Part shown: one piece after another, positions 22,083-33,302 of the stretch
Numbering within the stretch: position 1 is the stretch's first letter
How the letters are laid out: the number at the start of each line of letters is the position of its first letter
Origin: Anthostomella pinea
Lineage: Eukaryota > Ascomycota > Sordariomycetes > Xylariales > Xylariaceae
Assembly: GCA_963556695.1 (NCBI GenBank)
Contig: CAUWAG010000017.1
Coordinates: forward strand, 62,001-126,000
Direction: 5' to 3'
Length of the DNA: 64,000 bases
Made by a program: the position numbers and the translations under genes
Notes under the pieces: model-generated
The model's database searches: none
Seen by the model: only the letters and a program-made list of their open reading frames with translations
What the model was told of the DNA's origin: nothing

Positions 22083-24974
22083 TTAGGAAGGCGGAGGACT
22101 CATGGGATCTCTGCTACTACCACTACTAACGCTACCACCGCTAAGACTGCAAGATCCATCGCTAACAGCCACGCCATCGCGATACCCGAAGCCAGGAGGA
22201 GGAAGTCCTGAGAACCTAGGCACGCCTGGAGTGTAGGTGGCTGCGGGAGTAGACTTGTTCCACTCCTCTTCGGCCTTGCTGCTCTCCGTGAAGTGAGATA
22301 CATCGCTCAGCATGGACGACGAGCGGTTTCTAGCCTTGGCCGCGGGTCGCGGAGGATGGGACATTCCAGTTGACTGTGGAGCAAAAGCGGACGCGAGACC
22401 TGGCGCAGCCCATAGCGAATTGTTGTAGAGACTGTTAGACCAGGCGGCTGTAGCATCATAAGGCGCGGGGTTTGACACACTGGGCTGGGCGTGCGGCCCA
22501 GCGCCAGGCGACGTGAATTGACCAGCGGCTTCAGGGAAATCGTAAGCTGTCGCGTAGGCGTAGGCGGCCTGCTGCTGCGTGTGGAAAGAATCCAGCTGCA
22601 TCTTGAGAGACAAGTTCTCAGAATCCTTAGTGTGAATGGCAGCCTCGATCTCAGTGATCCGAGCAATCAGGTCACGCTCCATTCTGGCCATTTCCTTTTC
22701 GTAATTTTCCCGGGCCTGGCGTCGGCGTTCTGCTTCATCGAGTCCACGAGCATTGGCATCAGCTATACGCGCATGCTCACCATCCACCTTGGAGATACGG
22801 CTGCTGATCTTGTTCCTCTTGGCTTGAAGGCTCGCCTTCTCTTCTTCCAAGGCCTTGATCCCGCCATCAACTGAAGCCTTGAAGCTCTTGAACGCAGCGA
22901 CGGCCCCGTCGTACTTGGCCTTCTCGTTGGTCCAGGCTGATTGCTTGCTCTTCCAGGAGGATTTCAAAGACTCGGGAATCTTCTCAAACTCCTTCAGTTC
23001 CGCCTCCAGACTTGACGTTGCGTGCTCCGCCTGCTTCTGCTGCGTGGTGTTCTGCTGAATCTTTTGTCGTAGCTTGTCATCACCGGTGCCAGCTGACTGG
23101 ACTGCTGCAGATAGCTTTTCGTTTTCTTTCTTCATGGCATTTGTCTTGCGGTGAAACTCCTTCCGAAGTGCCTTTTGACGAGACTTCTCTTCGGCCAGCT
23201 TGCTTTCTGCTGCAGCAATCGAGGTTTTGAGCGTAGTGAAGGGAGAGTCAGGCCGTAGCGACCGCTGACTATTCGGCTTGGAGCTGCTGGCATCGACATC
23301 TGCTGTCTTGGCCTGAGTAGTCCTAACACTCGTCGAGAACAGGATTTCGTGAGTAGCCGTGCAGACGAACTCGCACTCGTAATTTGACATGGGAGTCAGT
23401 CCGTATATGTCTCCGCTCCATCGAACTCCCTGCCTACAGTCCTCCTCTGTGTTTTCCACAGGTGTCATTCGAGTGGGCTGCCAGATAGCGTTGTTGACTC
23501 TCACGTAAAAAGGCTTTGATAAATCGACCCTCGACCCGTCAGATTGGCTTTCGGGCGCTGGTTGAACGGGAAATTCGCTGGTGTTGAAGCAGACTTCATC
23601 ACAACCCACGTATGATATCCAAATCTGCCCAGGCTGCGTATTGAACGGTGCGTTTCCGAGGTTGTGGATGTCAGTAGCATTCGAGCCGGCGGATTCCGCT
23701 GTTGCATGCGTAAGCTCGTATTCCTTTACCACGACGACTTTGGTGCTTGCCAGAGCTGCCCAAAGCGGTTGGCGATTCCGGACCTGTGCACTATGTTTTC
23801 TTTTCTTTTTTGTTGTTAATGCTGTTGACGTTTGAACGGCATCGCTATCAGGCGTAGAGAAGCCACCGTCGTTATCCGCAGCATAGGATTTCCCAGCTTC
23901 AGGATCGGCAGCAGTCAGAGCCAGATTGTCCCGTCTTTCCCGTCTCAAATACCAATCGCGTATGTACTTGACCAAACCCTGGGTCAATATATGAATGGCC
24001 AGTATGCTCTTGACCCAGCCAAACCATCCCGCTTGGACCTTGTCGTAACCACGGATAGAATCAAGGGCTTCGAGAGGATCGTCAAAATCGGGAACCATGA
24101 AACGGCTCGAACCCATCAGATAGCCCACCGGAGAATACTTCATCTTGGTATGGCGCAGAACATGAGAAAGCAGGATCATGCTTAGGCAGATTAGAGTATT
24201 TTTCATGGACCCTCCGTCTCTTGAGCTCGAACCGCCTCCTAATCCCAGCGCGATTACCATCTGTGCCAGATCGAGAATGACGTGTTGTATCGGTCCCCAG
24301 AGGAAAAGCCAGATGAGGAGTACGATGGCATCGACGCATATAACTGTGGCCAGGGAAGGAGCACCAAGATTCCACTCGAAAACATCGCTCAAGTTCAAGC
24401 CGTTGCTAGTCACAAAGGTGAGCAGGGTGAAGAGCACGTAAATGCCGGAGAGAGCCAGAGGCGGGATCTGCATCAAGATGATCAGGATGGCGATGGTGTC
24501 TTGCAGGGGACAAGATCGAAGGACGGTGAGGGTGAAATCAAGGATGCCTGTGTCACGATGCACGTTGGAGTTCTTGGTAGCATTGACATCGATGCGACGG
24601 TGATTGTCCTCCGGGCTGGTATTCCCAAGGTGAGAGTTGTAGGATTCGGACGAGGAGGACTCCGAGTATGTGCCAAGCGATGCTCTCCTCAGAGAGTCGG
24701 TCGTCTTGTGCTCGGCGGGCATTTCGGTGGGAGACTTGCAGTAACCGTTTGTGGTTGGGGGCGGCGTCGAGGGGACAGGCGGGACAGCTGCATCGTCGAC
24801 GGCGGGCTGCTGCTGCTGCTGCTTGTTTGGGGTGGAGTTGCCGTTGAGCTGGTTCTGACTCTTCTGCTGCTTGGGAATGCGCTTCCCCGGGCCTACCAAG
24901 CCATTCTCGTGTCGGGTATCGCGCTGGTTCGAGGCACCGTGCTGTCGCTTTGCCGATGCTGAAGCGCGAGGCAT
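22083..24974 (-). CDS. acrB: ubiquitination network signalling protein AcrB
   Basis: A single-exon protein of 963 residues from the ATG at 24974 (MPRASASAKRQHG). The open frame extends 26 codons further upstream, but the MPR start matches what I know of the family. Order: basic, Gln-rich N terminus; three hydrophobic segments (AILIILMQIPPLALSGIYVL, LATVICVDAIVLLIWLFLW, NTLICLSMILLSHVL); a middle domain with ISYVGCDEVCFNTSEF and a fibronectin-like YGLTPMSNYECEFVC; then a long coiled coil (EKSRQKALRKEFHRKTNAMK to about EKEMARMERDLIARITEIE); and a Ser/Pro-rich tail. In Aspergillus nidulans, acrB affects acriflavine resistance and interacts genetically with creB/creD ubiquitination control of carbon repression (literature knowledge). 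The three membrane segments plus coiled coil match that protein. Confidence 0.85.
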   Translation of the reverse strand: MPRASASAKRQHGASNQRDTRHENGLVGPGKRIPKQQKSQNQLNGNSTPNKQQQQQPAVDDAAVPPVPSTPPPTTNGYCKSPTEMPAEHKTTDSLRRASLGTYSESSSSESYNSHLGNTSPEDNHRRIDVNATKNSNVHRDTGILDFTLTVLRSCPLQDTIAILIILMQIPPLALSGIYVLFTLLTFVTSNGLNLSDVFEWNLGAPSLATVICVDAIVLLIWLFLWGPIQHVILDLAQMVIALGLGGGSSSRDGGSMKNTLICLSMILLSHVLRHTKMKYSPVGYLMGSSRFMVPDFDDPLEALDSIRGYDKVQAGWFGWVKSILAIHILTQGLVKYIRDWYLRRERRDNLALTAADPEAGKSYAADNDGGFSTPDSDAVQTSTALTTKKKRKHSAQVRNRQPLWAALASTKVVVVKEYELTHATAESAGSNATDIHNLGNAPFNTQPGQIWISYVGCDEVCFNTSEFPVQPAPESQSDGSRVDLSKPFYVRVNNAIWQPTRMTPVENTEEDCRQGVRWSGDIYGLTPMSNYECEFVCTATHEILFSTSVRTTQAKTADVDASSSKPNSQRSLRPDSPFTTLKTSIAAAESKLAEEKSRQKALRKEFHRKTNAMKKENEKLSAAVQSAGTGDDKLRQKIQQNTTQQKQAEHATSSLEAELKEFEKIPESLKSSWKSKQSAWTNEKAKYDGAVAAFKSFKASVDGGIKALEEEKASLQAKRNKISSRISKVDGEHARIADANARGLDEAERRRQARENYEKEMARMERDLIARITEIEAAIHTKDSENLSLKMQLDSFHTQQQAAYAYATAYDFPEAAGQFTSPGAGPHAQPSVSNPAPYDATAAWSNSLYNNSLWAAPGLASAFAPQSTGMSHPPRPAAKARNRSSSMLSDVSHFTESSKAEEEWNKSTPAATYTPGVPRFSGLPPPGFGYRDGVAVSDGSCSLSGGSVSSGSSRDPMSPPPS

Positions 24975-27900
24975 ACGCTCGCGTGTTGCTGATCCGACCC
25001 AGAAGCGTGTTCCGAGCCAGTCAGCGAGATTACCGACAACGATGACGAGCACGAGAGAGTCTTGTGGTTTTGAGTTTTCAACTCGACCCGGCAGTTGGTT
25101 GGTGGCGGCCGAGCATGAACGGGTTCGAAAAGCCTGCAGCCGGAGAGCAGCTCATGGGTTATTCCGGAGCGGTAGAGTTCAGAGGCGTTCAACAGTGTGG
25201 GTTTCGCGTTCGCTAACGGGAAATGGTGGTACGGTTCGTCGGGTCGTCGGATCGTTCGCTACATACGACAATGGGCGTGATGCTTAAGCACGTTAGGTAT
25301 ACTTCAAGGTTCGATAGTGCGTAGGTATATAAGGCCCAGTATCGGCATGGAGCCTGGAGGGTTTGCTGGTTTACCAGAGGTGGAATTGGGACTGAGAATC
25401 GGAAGACCGAAGGTAGGCAGGACGTAGGTCAAGGTGCGGGCTGATGGTGGTGAAAGAGACAGTCAGCAGCAACAAGAAGTAGAGATGAATGAATGGACGG
25501 ATGGATGGATTTGGTAGTGGTAGGGGGGGCCAGGAACCAAAGTAGAAACAGTGCAAAATGGATCGACTGGAGCGTGCGTGGTCGCTGGTGGGTGCGGGCT
25601 GGAGGATGAACAAGTGAAAAGGCCCCATGAGCACCGGCTCAGCCGTACAGTGCGCCGAGACTGTGCTGGCTGCCTGCCTGCCTGCTTGAGGCCTTCTGCT
25701 GCTACCAGGTGACAGGCAGCCCTGGAGGCGAAGTTATTACAGGGGGCTGCCTGCTACCACAGCGCATATGCAGCGCTGTCATCTCAGCACCATTGAACCC
25801 AGGACGTTTGAATATTTCACACGTGGACGGCCTGGTCCACCCACATGATCTCTCATCTATCAACTACGAACATAAACCTCTGGGTTTTGACAGCTTTATT
25901 GCTCAAGGACAGACTTCCTTTCGGCTAACACCACAACATGAATACTATGTAGGTAAGCATCGAATGCACGTCGGGTTGGCTGTCAGACTGTCAGCATTGC
26001 AGGCGCTGAATCCTGGGCTGATCTAATTATACACGCCTCTATTGGCCTCTTTTCGCCTCTGCTGGCCGCAAAGCTGCATGTATCGAATGCCACCAACCCG
26101 CCGGCCCAGAAATGGGAGTCGAAGATCTCTTGGGATTCGGGAGTCGGCCATGCTCATCTGCCTTGGCGCGACAACGCACGACAAACAGGCAGTCACTGGC
26201 ACAGTTACCAAATCCATGCCCATCCCAGCCGAGTGGCCATTGCCTTTCATCTTTCCAGTCTCCTCACTGACCACCGACCACCGACCACCGGACCAGTACA
26301 TGACAAACTGACGTGCGGCACACAATACACGATGTATGCCACCTCGCCCGCTCGCCTACCGGTGTCAAACTCGAGGCATACATAATCGCTGCGTCACCGC
26401 AACATCAGGACCAGACTCCCAGACAGACAGATAGGGTGCCGTGGTAGTAGTGTGTGTTACACGACTGCAAACGCGCGCCATATGCCGCCCAGTCGCATCC
26501 AATGAGTGACATCTGACGTTCTCTTCTGCTGGGAGACAGGAGCAATGCGGTTGACTGCCAATAACCCGCTGCTGGGGAAGTGCTGCAGCTCGCCGACTGA
26601 CTCGGTAGTTGTCGGTAGCCGGACGCCCCCAAGGAGTCAGACTGTCAAGGACCCCAACCAACAGGCCCAGCCGTCACGCAGATTTTTTTTTCTTTTCCTT
26701 TTTCATCACGGGGCGAGGCCGCGAGAACGGTCCCTGATGGGTCGTGGCGAGTCCGCCTCTCGTCTTTTCACGACGGCTCCACAATATGGCGATATTCACG
26801 TAACAATATCCTCGAGTACCGCCGCTGTCTAGATCTGAAAAGCCCGGCCCGGAGCGGACGGGAACGGTGCACACAAACCACATGGACCGCCAACCGCATG
26901 GCCCAGCGCCTTGATGCTGCATGTTCATTGGCAGCGTTCCATCGTCATGCTGAGGCAGCGTGCCTTGCGTGGTAGCATTTCCTCAGCACACTGTGGCCGT
27001 CTCGCGCTTCTTGATACCCGTCCCGGGCTTTTGCTTGTAGTAAGTACATTGGCAGCATGCCACCATCAGCATTGCCGTGTACTACCTACCCCTTTCAAAC
27101 CATCTCATCCGGACGGCGGGCGGGCTCTAAAATGTTGCCTGCAGTAGTGTCGCCGCCTCAGTCCTTATTGTTACTACATTGCCCTTCAGCAAGCGCCCTC
27201 CTCATCAACTTGTGATGAGAAAACAACGGGTGCTTCGGTGTGTCTCGACCCCACGGTGGCCACACATGACAAACAGGCAGACAGGACACTACTCAAGAGT
27301 CGAAATACACAAAGCATTCGGTGTTCGACGTAGTAGAACTCATGGTGCCATTCTATGCGGAACTTCAACGCGGGGCAGGCAGCCAGGCTGTCAACCCCTC
27401 GGTTTCCCCTCGATGGATAAAGATCAGCATTGCGACTCTGCAGGAAGACTGACAACCAATAACCCCATATATGCACATGCAGAATCTCGCAACTGCACAC
27501 ATGCCCGTCAGCGTATCTTCCGTGTGCTCTGCCTCCTGAGTGGCCAAAGGTGTCGATTCCAGGGCGGACCCTACCTTGGTCCATGCCTACACTGTGTGTG
27601 GAGCTGGGCGGAGTCAGCAAAAAGTCATGCACCAACTCGGCAGCCAGTGAGTGAGCAGCAAATCTTGATTGCCTTGTCGATCATTGCGGTAACCAGATGC
27701 CGGCTTTGACTGACTCAGACTCTGAAGTCTGAGCTTGAGCTGCGCCGGCGATATCGCATTGGCGGCGATGAGATGTCGGTGAGGCTTCTTTCCCCAGACT
27801 GGGGCAACCCAATCCCCCGCCGGCTGCCCGCATGGCTTCAGGAAAATTCACATGATAACAGCCCATGGATTCAAAAATTCCCTGTCTCGTACGGATGAAT

Positions 27901-28527
27901 CTCACGGGCATCTGTCTGCCCTGGGCATATCATAAGAGACTGCGTGTGGCTTACCATACTGGTACTCCAGCTCTCGCACAGCAAAGCCGTCGATGACTGA
28001 CCATATCTGCACCGACGACGGCATCACCAGCGACCCCAAATCGCGGCAGAGGCCGACGAGTGTTTCAAATTTCAAAGCCGAAAAAACAACAGACCAATGC
28101 GACGTCACGACAGCACTCCACACCACCCTCGTCGCCCAGGCTAAGCAACAAGAGGTAAGGTCGGTTCGTTTCTGTCGGCATTTGAGCGACTGTGAGAGTC
28201 TGACTGGTCAGATTGATGCATCCGATGACACGACAGCCTACAGGAAGGTTCATATCTTCACTCTATTCACGCACCGTACCGTCGACGATACACAGCAGAT
28301 GCTTGATCTTGAGGGGTCGCAAGCATCTTGTTGCACTGTCTGAAGCGTAGACCAATGCTATTCCCATTCGGAGGATCAATTCACGCGATCAAAGCTGCTA
28401 CGACGTTGACCACGACAGTCGCCTACCATGTCAAGCTGCTCTCGAGGACCTACTTGACTTTAGGTTTTGGGATAGTATGCTGCATACTACAATTCGCTGG
28501 GTGTTGAGACTACGACGCCGCCATCAT
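24975..28527. other. 3.5-kb region without a recognisable gene
   Basis: Contains the acrB upstream region (with ATGGACGGATGGATGG-type repeats near 25490) and many short frames of 60-180 codons on both strands. The longest (27179-27709 plus, 27186-27635 minus) overlap one another and show no domain. No tRNA or other RNA gene was recognised by eye. Confidence 0.45.
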
Positions 28528-28716
28528 TCACTCAAGTGAATTGAACATGAGGCTCGCCATGGCGGGGTTTCGAGCCAGAACGTCATGTTGAGCTTGCTTC
28601 CTCGCAGCCTGGACCTCCTCGACACACCGCTTCTGTGAAAACGTTGCGCCTCTCATCAACTTCAGCGTAGTATTCGTCGAGAGGGATTTTGCTTCTCTTT
28701 GGCGAGTATCATACTC
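28528..28716 (-). CDS. isolated C-terminal exon-like segment, family unknown
   Basis: An open frame that starts right after a TTAG acceptor-like site and ends at TGA (28528-28530) encodes 62 residues including LMRGATFSQKRCVEEVQAA, RKQAQHDVLARNP and AMASLMFNSLE. The composition (balanced, helical, charged) looks like real protein rather than chance. No upstream exon could be joined convincingly and I do not recognise the family. It may be the last exon of a gene extending above 28720, or a leftover of one. Confidence 0.3.
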   Translation of the reverse strand, partial: EYDTRQREAKSLSTNTTLKLMRGATFSQKRCVEEVQAARKQAQHDVLARNPAMASLMFNSLE

Positions 28717-29938
28717 CTAACGATTCTCCTTCGCCAATATTACTACGTGTCGGGGGGACATGCGATTCATTGCAGTAATCACGCAGGAGAGCCAATAACA
28801 CCTCAAACGCATCCGCCAATCAGCATGCAAGCGCATCACTTTGGGCATTGGAAGCGAGCAGTTGCAGGTCACAACGTGCGGCTAATCATATATGTATCCC
28901 ACCCTTCCTCGTCACGGATGCCGCTCTTGGCCACTATTTTACTGCGGCATAATCATGCCCTCTTGCGATGTGACACACAAATCAAGCTGTGATCGTTAAT
29001 CACGTCTTCCACTGCGTGTGGGAAATGGCTGTTTTTAACGATCGCGCCATACCCATACTGATTCCCGCATGCTCGTGGTTGGCATATGCTTGGGTGGAAC
29101 TCCAGCCGGTGTTGTACGGCCATCCTACTCTGTTGAAATACTCTCCCGACTGACAGAAACTTCTTCTCATGGCCCCCAGGTGCGGGGAAAGGCTACTGCG
29201 CGAAGAGCATGCGTTATATCTGCAGCATTCATTATCGACGATGGGAAGAAGCTCGAGACCCCTTCTGGCAGTGATGAGCCTTGCCTCGGTAGGAACTGGG
29301 ACATTATGTCTTTCACTTGGGTCGGCCAATGGCTATTACACTACAAGTAGGTAACACTTTCGCCCACGTTGCGCTTTGCACGGTATGTATCGTGCTTGAT
29401 GGGATGTGAAAGGTGCATCGCGTCCTCGCATCCGCGGTGTAAATCACTGGATGTATCCGTTGGGGACTCGTCGAAGACGACATACACGTAGTCCTGCCGA
29501 GATGACCGCGTCAGGCGTATACTCCACAAAACGACCTTATCGGGACGAGTTATGCCAGATGGCAGGTACCAGCCTCGTTTTCCCCGTGCCTGATACAGGC
29601 ATTGCGTGTCTCCTGCTGCGATACCAAGAGGGCCTACCTCGTTTTCTATCAAGGCTGTAACGTATTACAGGATAAAACGACTGGCTACTCATCCATTCAC
29701 GTTAGCCTGACTCGCCGTGGCCCGTCGTGAAGATATGCGCTGTTAATTCGACGGGCATTTCTACCTCACCTTTGGGCAATTAGTCCTGACGTGTGCTTCT
29801 AACTCATCCACGTGTGCTTGTTTGCGAGCTATGCGGCCCAAACGCCTAAGTCTATGACGGGAAACGTGGTAGAAAAGACCGTCTGTGGAAGTATAGCCCA
29901 CGAGGGAGCGTCAAGCCTGAACTAACACTGAAGCTTAG
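28717..29938. other. no gene supported
   Basis: Short frames on both strands overlap (for example 29000-29329 minus and 29069-29350 plus) and none is recognisable. Upstream exons of the segments at 28528-28716 or 29939-30090 could be hidden here. Confidence 0.4.
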
Positions 29939-30090
29939 GTACGGCGACTAGGTCCCGGAAACACGGTTTCATCACCACGCTGGAGGTGGTTGCAAAGTAC
30001 TGTGCTGGCGCTTATGCTGATGAAGCGGTCACCATGGCAGGGCTGATACCCGGAGAGTTCGTCCGTATAGCGGCAAGCCTACTATCTTGA
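29939..30090 (+). CDS. isolated C-terminal exon-like segment, family unknown
   Basis: After a CTAAC branch-like word and a CTTAG acceptor, the plus strand reads 49 codons to a TGA at 30088-30090: TATRSRKHGFITTLEVVAKY then CAGAYADEAVTMAGLIPGEF and VRIAASLLS. It looks like genuine protein sequence, but I do not recognise it and could not identify the preceding exon. It lies tail-to-tail with the esterase pseudogene. Confidence 0.3.
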
Positions 30091-30274
30091 ACATAAGATG
30101 AGTGGAGGATTTATTGCTTTCGAACTGCTGAAGTCCAAGGGGACGATAGACTATTGAGGAGGAAACCGGTTGTCGACGATCCTACCATGCATCCATCCAG
30201 CAACAGCACCTCTCCCAGTCAACCACTCTTCCGAAACCTTCGAACCTCAAGTCGGACCGGGGTAATTCCTGTCC

Positions 30275-30945
30275 CTATGTGATGCCAAAGAACACAATAT
30301 CCTTATCCGGATGCTGCGACACCGTGTGCCCCACGCCCACGGCGCTGTACCCGACCAGTTGCGCCGTTCCAGTCATGCGGTCACTGTAGATGGTCTGCGT
30401 GTAGCCGCTCTGCGGCGCGTTGGTCTTGTACGCGTGCTTCGTGCGCTTGAGCACGTCGAATTGTTGCTTGAGCTATTCGGCTGTCTGAGGTGTAGGGGCT
30501 TAGCATGGCGTGCCGTGAGGAGACCAGGAGAGACGGGAAAGGGGGAAAAGGGGCGCCCCGGTTTAGGACGGGCAGTACGAGCACGCCAGTTCGCGCCACT
30601 GCGTCGTCGTCTTGGTCAGCTGCCGGTTGGCGCACAAGTTGGCCCATCCCGGCAGGTCCTGCGTCGCCGTTGGGCACGCCGCTATAGACGGATGCGGCCT
30701 CGAAGAAGTCTGAATAGGCGCCGGCTTGGACGTTGGTCATCCTTTGGGCCATTCGATGGTTAGCTAAGGTAGGTCCGCGTTGAGGATCGGGAAGTGGTCG
30801 TCTGCTATGGGGGTGTTATAGGAAAAGGAGAAGGCGGTTGTTTGAGTACGTGCATGGCATAGCACCCGAGCTAGTTCCGACAGCGTAGGTCCGGTTGGCG
30901 TCACATCCGTACATGTTCGCAATGGTCTGGCTGTCCCCGCGGTCA
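30275..30945 (-). pseudogene. acetylxylan/feruloyl esterase (CE1, PHB-depolymerase family), broken
   Basis: Pieces of one secreted carbohydrate esterase are present in order: GDSQTIANMYGCDANRTYAV and the nucleophile elbow GTSSGAM (about 30860-30883), RMTNVQAGAY and AASVYSGVPNG (to about 30680), WANLCANRQLTKTTTQWREL and ACSYCPS (to about 30566). The last piece holds KRTKHAYKTNAPQSGYTQTI, the catalytic-histidine region SAVGVGHTVSQ, and FFGIT at the stop (30275-30277). Defects: a frame change near 30670, a TAA at 30563-30565, and a TAG at 30473-30475 inside the expected EQLKQQF (CAG to TAG, RIP-like). The N-terminal third, including the signal peptide, is missing. The loop with the catalytic aspartate is not seen. 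Intact relatives deacetylate xylan or cleave feruloyl esters of plant cell wall; this copy cannot be functional. Confidence 0.8.
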
Positions 30946-31489
30946 GGGCTGTTAGATCATGTCTCTTTCCTCAGTCGTAGACGCGTTTTTAGAACTCTTG
31001 AGAGTTCATCTTCAAACTTGACGCAGTAGCCGTATAACCTCAAGCAGAACAAAGAGAATTAAGAGGAAGAGATCACAAGGGTAAAAAGTGTTTAGAGGCG
31101 CTTTCATACATATCTATGCCAGCAATTCAGGGGTGCGTTGGTTGGCTCCTGATTCTTCGTACATGCCTTAGTTACTCACCTTCGCTTCTTGCAAAGACTT
31201 CTAGCATCTTATACAAGCGAACCTAATATCTCTCATCTTCTTTAAGGGTTGCTTAATGCATAAGGGAGTACTGCCGTTGTGATGGATCAACTATCCATCA
31301 GGTGGTTGGTAGGGCAGACACGTTGCCGCCGCACAGATAGCTAGATAATTGTGGGTCGGGATTTGCGATCTATCCCACCACCAGATTGAGCTGGTGCTGC
31401 AGATCTTTCTTCTCCTCCTCACCAAAGTATTTTTGTCAACAGAGGTCATTGCTGGGCATCTTCGTCCAAACCTTCTGCTTGCCCCGTGA
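30946..31489. other. no gene supported
   Basis: Unremarkable sequence between the esterase remnant and the foldback element. The esterase N-terminal exons are not found here. TACTGCCGTT at 31269-31278 matches the first bases of the nearby TIR family, but it is only ten bases. Confidence 0.4.
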
Positions 31490-32481
31490 CAGCCGTTCTT
31501 AATCAAAGTGTCGCAGCCCCGCTTTAAATCGCTAGCACCTCTTAATTTTTCTAGTTAATCGTTTAATAATATAAGGGGTAAAAATATAGCGTAATTAAAT
31601 ATAATATACTAAAACTGAGCAAATATAAGTCGTAAAAATAAAACAAAATAGAATTTTAAAACATACGTTTAAATTATTTCTTTTATTGTTGGATCCATGT
31701 GATTCCACAGTCAAACCATCCACACAGAACCCACATGTATGATTAGATAAGAGATTAGATACCGGATTGTGAGGTCACCTAGCCAGACCTGCAGGTGCAG
31801 CTAAACTTCCCAATCCAACCATCAGCAACATCATGACCTTGACCCCATACTCGAGTATTATGACTGATCGTTCAAGCCTGTTCCCACATTTATAAAATAT
31901 TATAAGAATATAGCTTAATCTTATACTAGTTAATCTTATTTATTTAAAGATTTATTATTGAATCTTATATTTTGAATGTTTATTCAAATTTACATATTCT
32001 CGTTGTAATTTAGGGTCTAGTATGAGGTTGAAATGAAAGTAATTAATTATAAAATCGTTTATTAAGTCGAAGGGTAAAATCTAATATTAAATATATATTA
32101 AAGTATAAAGATTTACTTATTTATTTATTGATTTATTAATTAATAAAGCTGTTGGAACAGGCTTGAACGATCAATCATAATACTCGAGTATTGGGTCAAG
32201 GTCATGATGTTGCTGATGGTTGGATTGGGAGGTCTAGCTGGACTCGCAGGTCTGGCTAGGTGACCTCCCAATCCGGTATCTAATCTCTTATCTAATCATA
32301 CATGTGGGTTCGGTATGGATGGTTTGAATGTGAAATTGCATGGATCCAACAAAAGCCTTATTTATTACCTTATAAGCTACTATTTTAATACTTTTACCCT
32401 TTTCTTTTTTTAATCACTTATTATAATCAAATATAGCTGCTTAATAGCCGTTATTACACTTATATAGCACCTTATATCTTA

Positions 32482-32513
<32 letters not shown>

Positions 32514-32642
32514 CTTTTTTTTCTATTAAGTTAGTTATATTATGGCTTATTTTGTTAAAATGCGATTTTGAAAAGATTTAAGAGTGTATAGCGATTTAGA
32601 GCGGGCCCGCTCCACTTGCGACACTTCGATTAAGAATGGCAG
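31490..32642. mobile_element. palindromic foldback/MITE-like element, non-autonomous
   Basis: A 1,153-bp element whose two halves are inverted copies of each other. The outer ends read inward as GCCGTTCTTAATCAAAGTGT and GCCATTCTTAATCGAAGTGT. The inner arms (31690-31886 and 32147-32350) are about 200 bp of GC-normal sequence with clear matches such as TACTCGAGTATT, GATGTTGCTGATGGTTGGAT and TGGATCCA. Between and outside the arms the DNA is AT-rich, with an (AT)n run at about 32482-32511. TA follows the right end (32643-32644); the left flank is GA, possibly a mutated TA. No open frame is present. Its termini match those of the 38788-46200 block (CTGCC then TT..AATCGAAGTGTC). Confidence 0.75.
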
Positions 32643-32644
32643 TA

Positions 32645-33302
32645 CCTATTGGCCGTTCGTACTGCACTGCGCTGTCTTTGTCTAGGCTCTATAATCTGTC
32701 GTATAGTAGTGAACAAGCATATAAGATCAGAAGCGCGAAGCTTGCCGGTCCAACAACAGATACCTTTGAGGCTAAGTCGTACCTATGGCAGGCGTTCCAT
32801 AGGCGGAAACTGTCATGGTCTGGTATAGGTAGCCCATGTGGTGAGTTCTGGAGCCCGGACATGAGTACATGTACCACCATTGAATGTCAAGCTGCCACGC
32901 TTGATATTCGACATCCTTTTGGGAGGAACAGCCGTGGCATGGTGGTTATGGTGAGCGTTCCGTCACAGAAACCTGGAAACCAGTTGGGGACTGGGGTACC
33001 AGACTCCTGACCGATGCCACGGAAACAGGCATCAGGCTCACATCCAACGCACCACGCTCATGACTTCCTAGCCGCAGCAACTCAGGCTCCGATTGCCATG
33101 ATATGAGTGCCTCACCAGCATTTCCCAAGCTCTCAGCACCCTTCCTGCTTGTGGGACAAAGTGATAATCTATAAAGCACACGTCCACATCTGTCCCCCAC
33201 CAGTGCTGTGAGTTTGACTTCGCATCTTTCATCGACCAGCTTTAGCGACTAGGACGCCGTGTACGCAAGTCGTCGAGATACCAGTACAAGCTGGTCAGCA
33301 AT
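32645..33302. other. no gene supported
   Basis: A 124-codon frame at 32636-33010 begins inside the foldback element terminus and has no recognisable domain. The 3' part is the promoter region of the 2EXR-family gene. Confidence 0.45.

Noticed and set aside
27179..27709. 176-codon plus-strand frame opposite a 149-codon minus frame
   Set aside because: Composition is unlike the confirmed genes, with no domain and no conserved motif on either strand.
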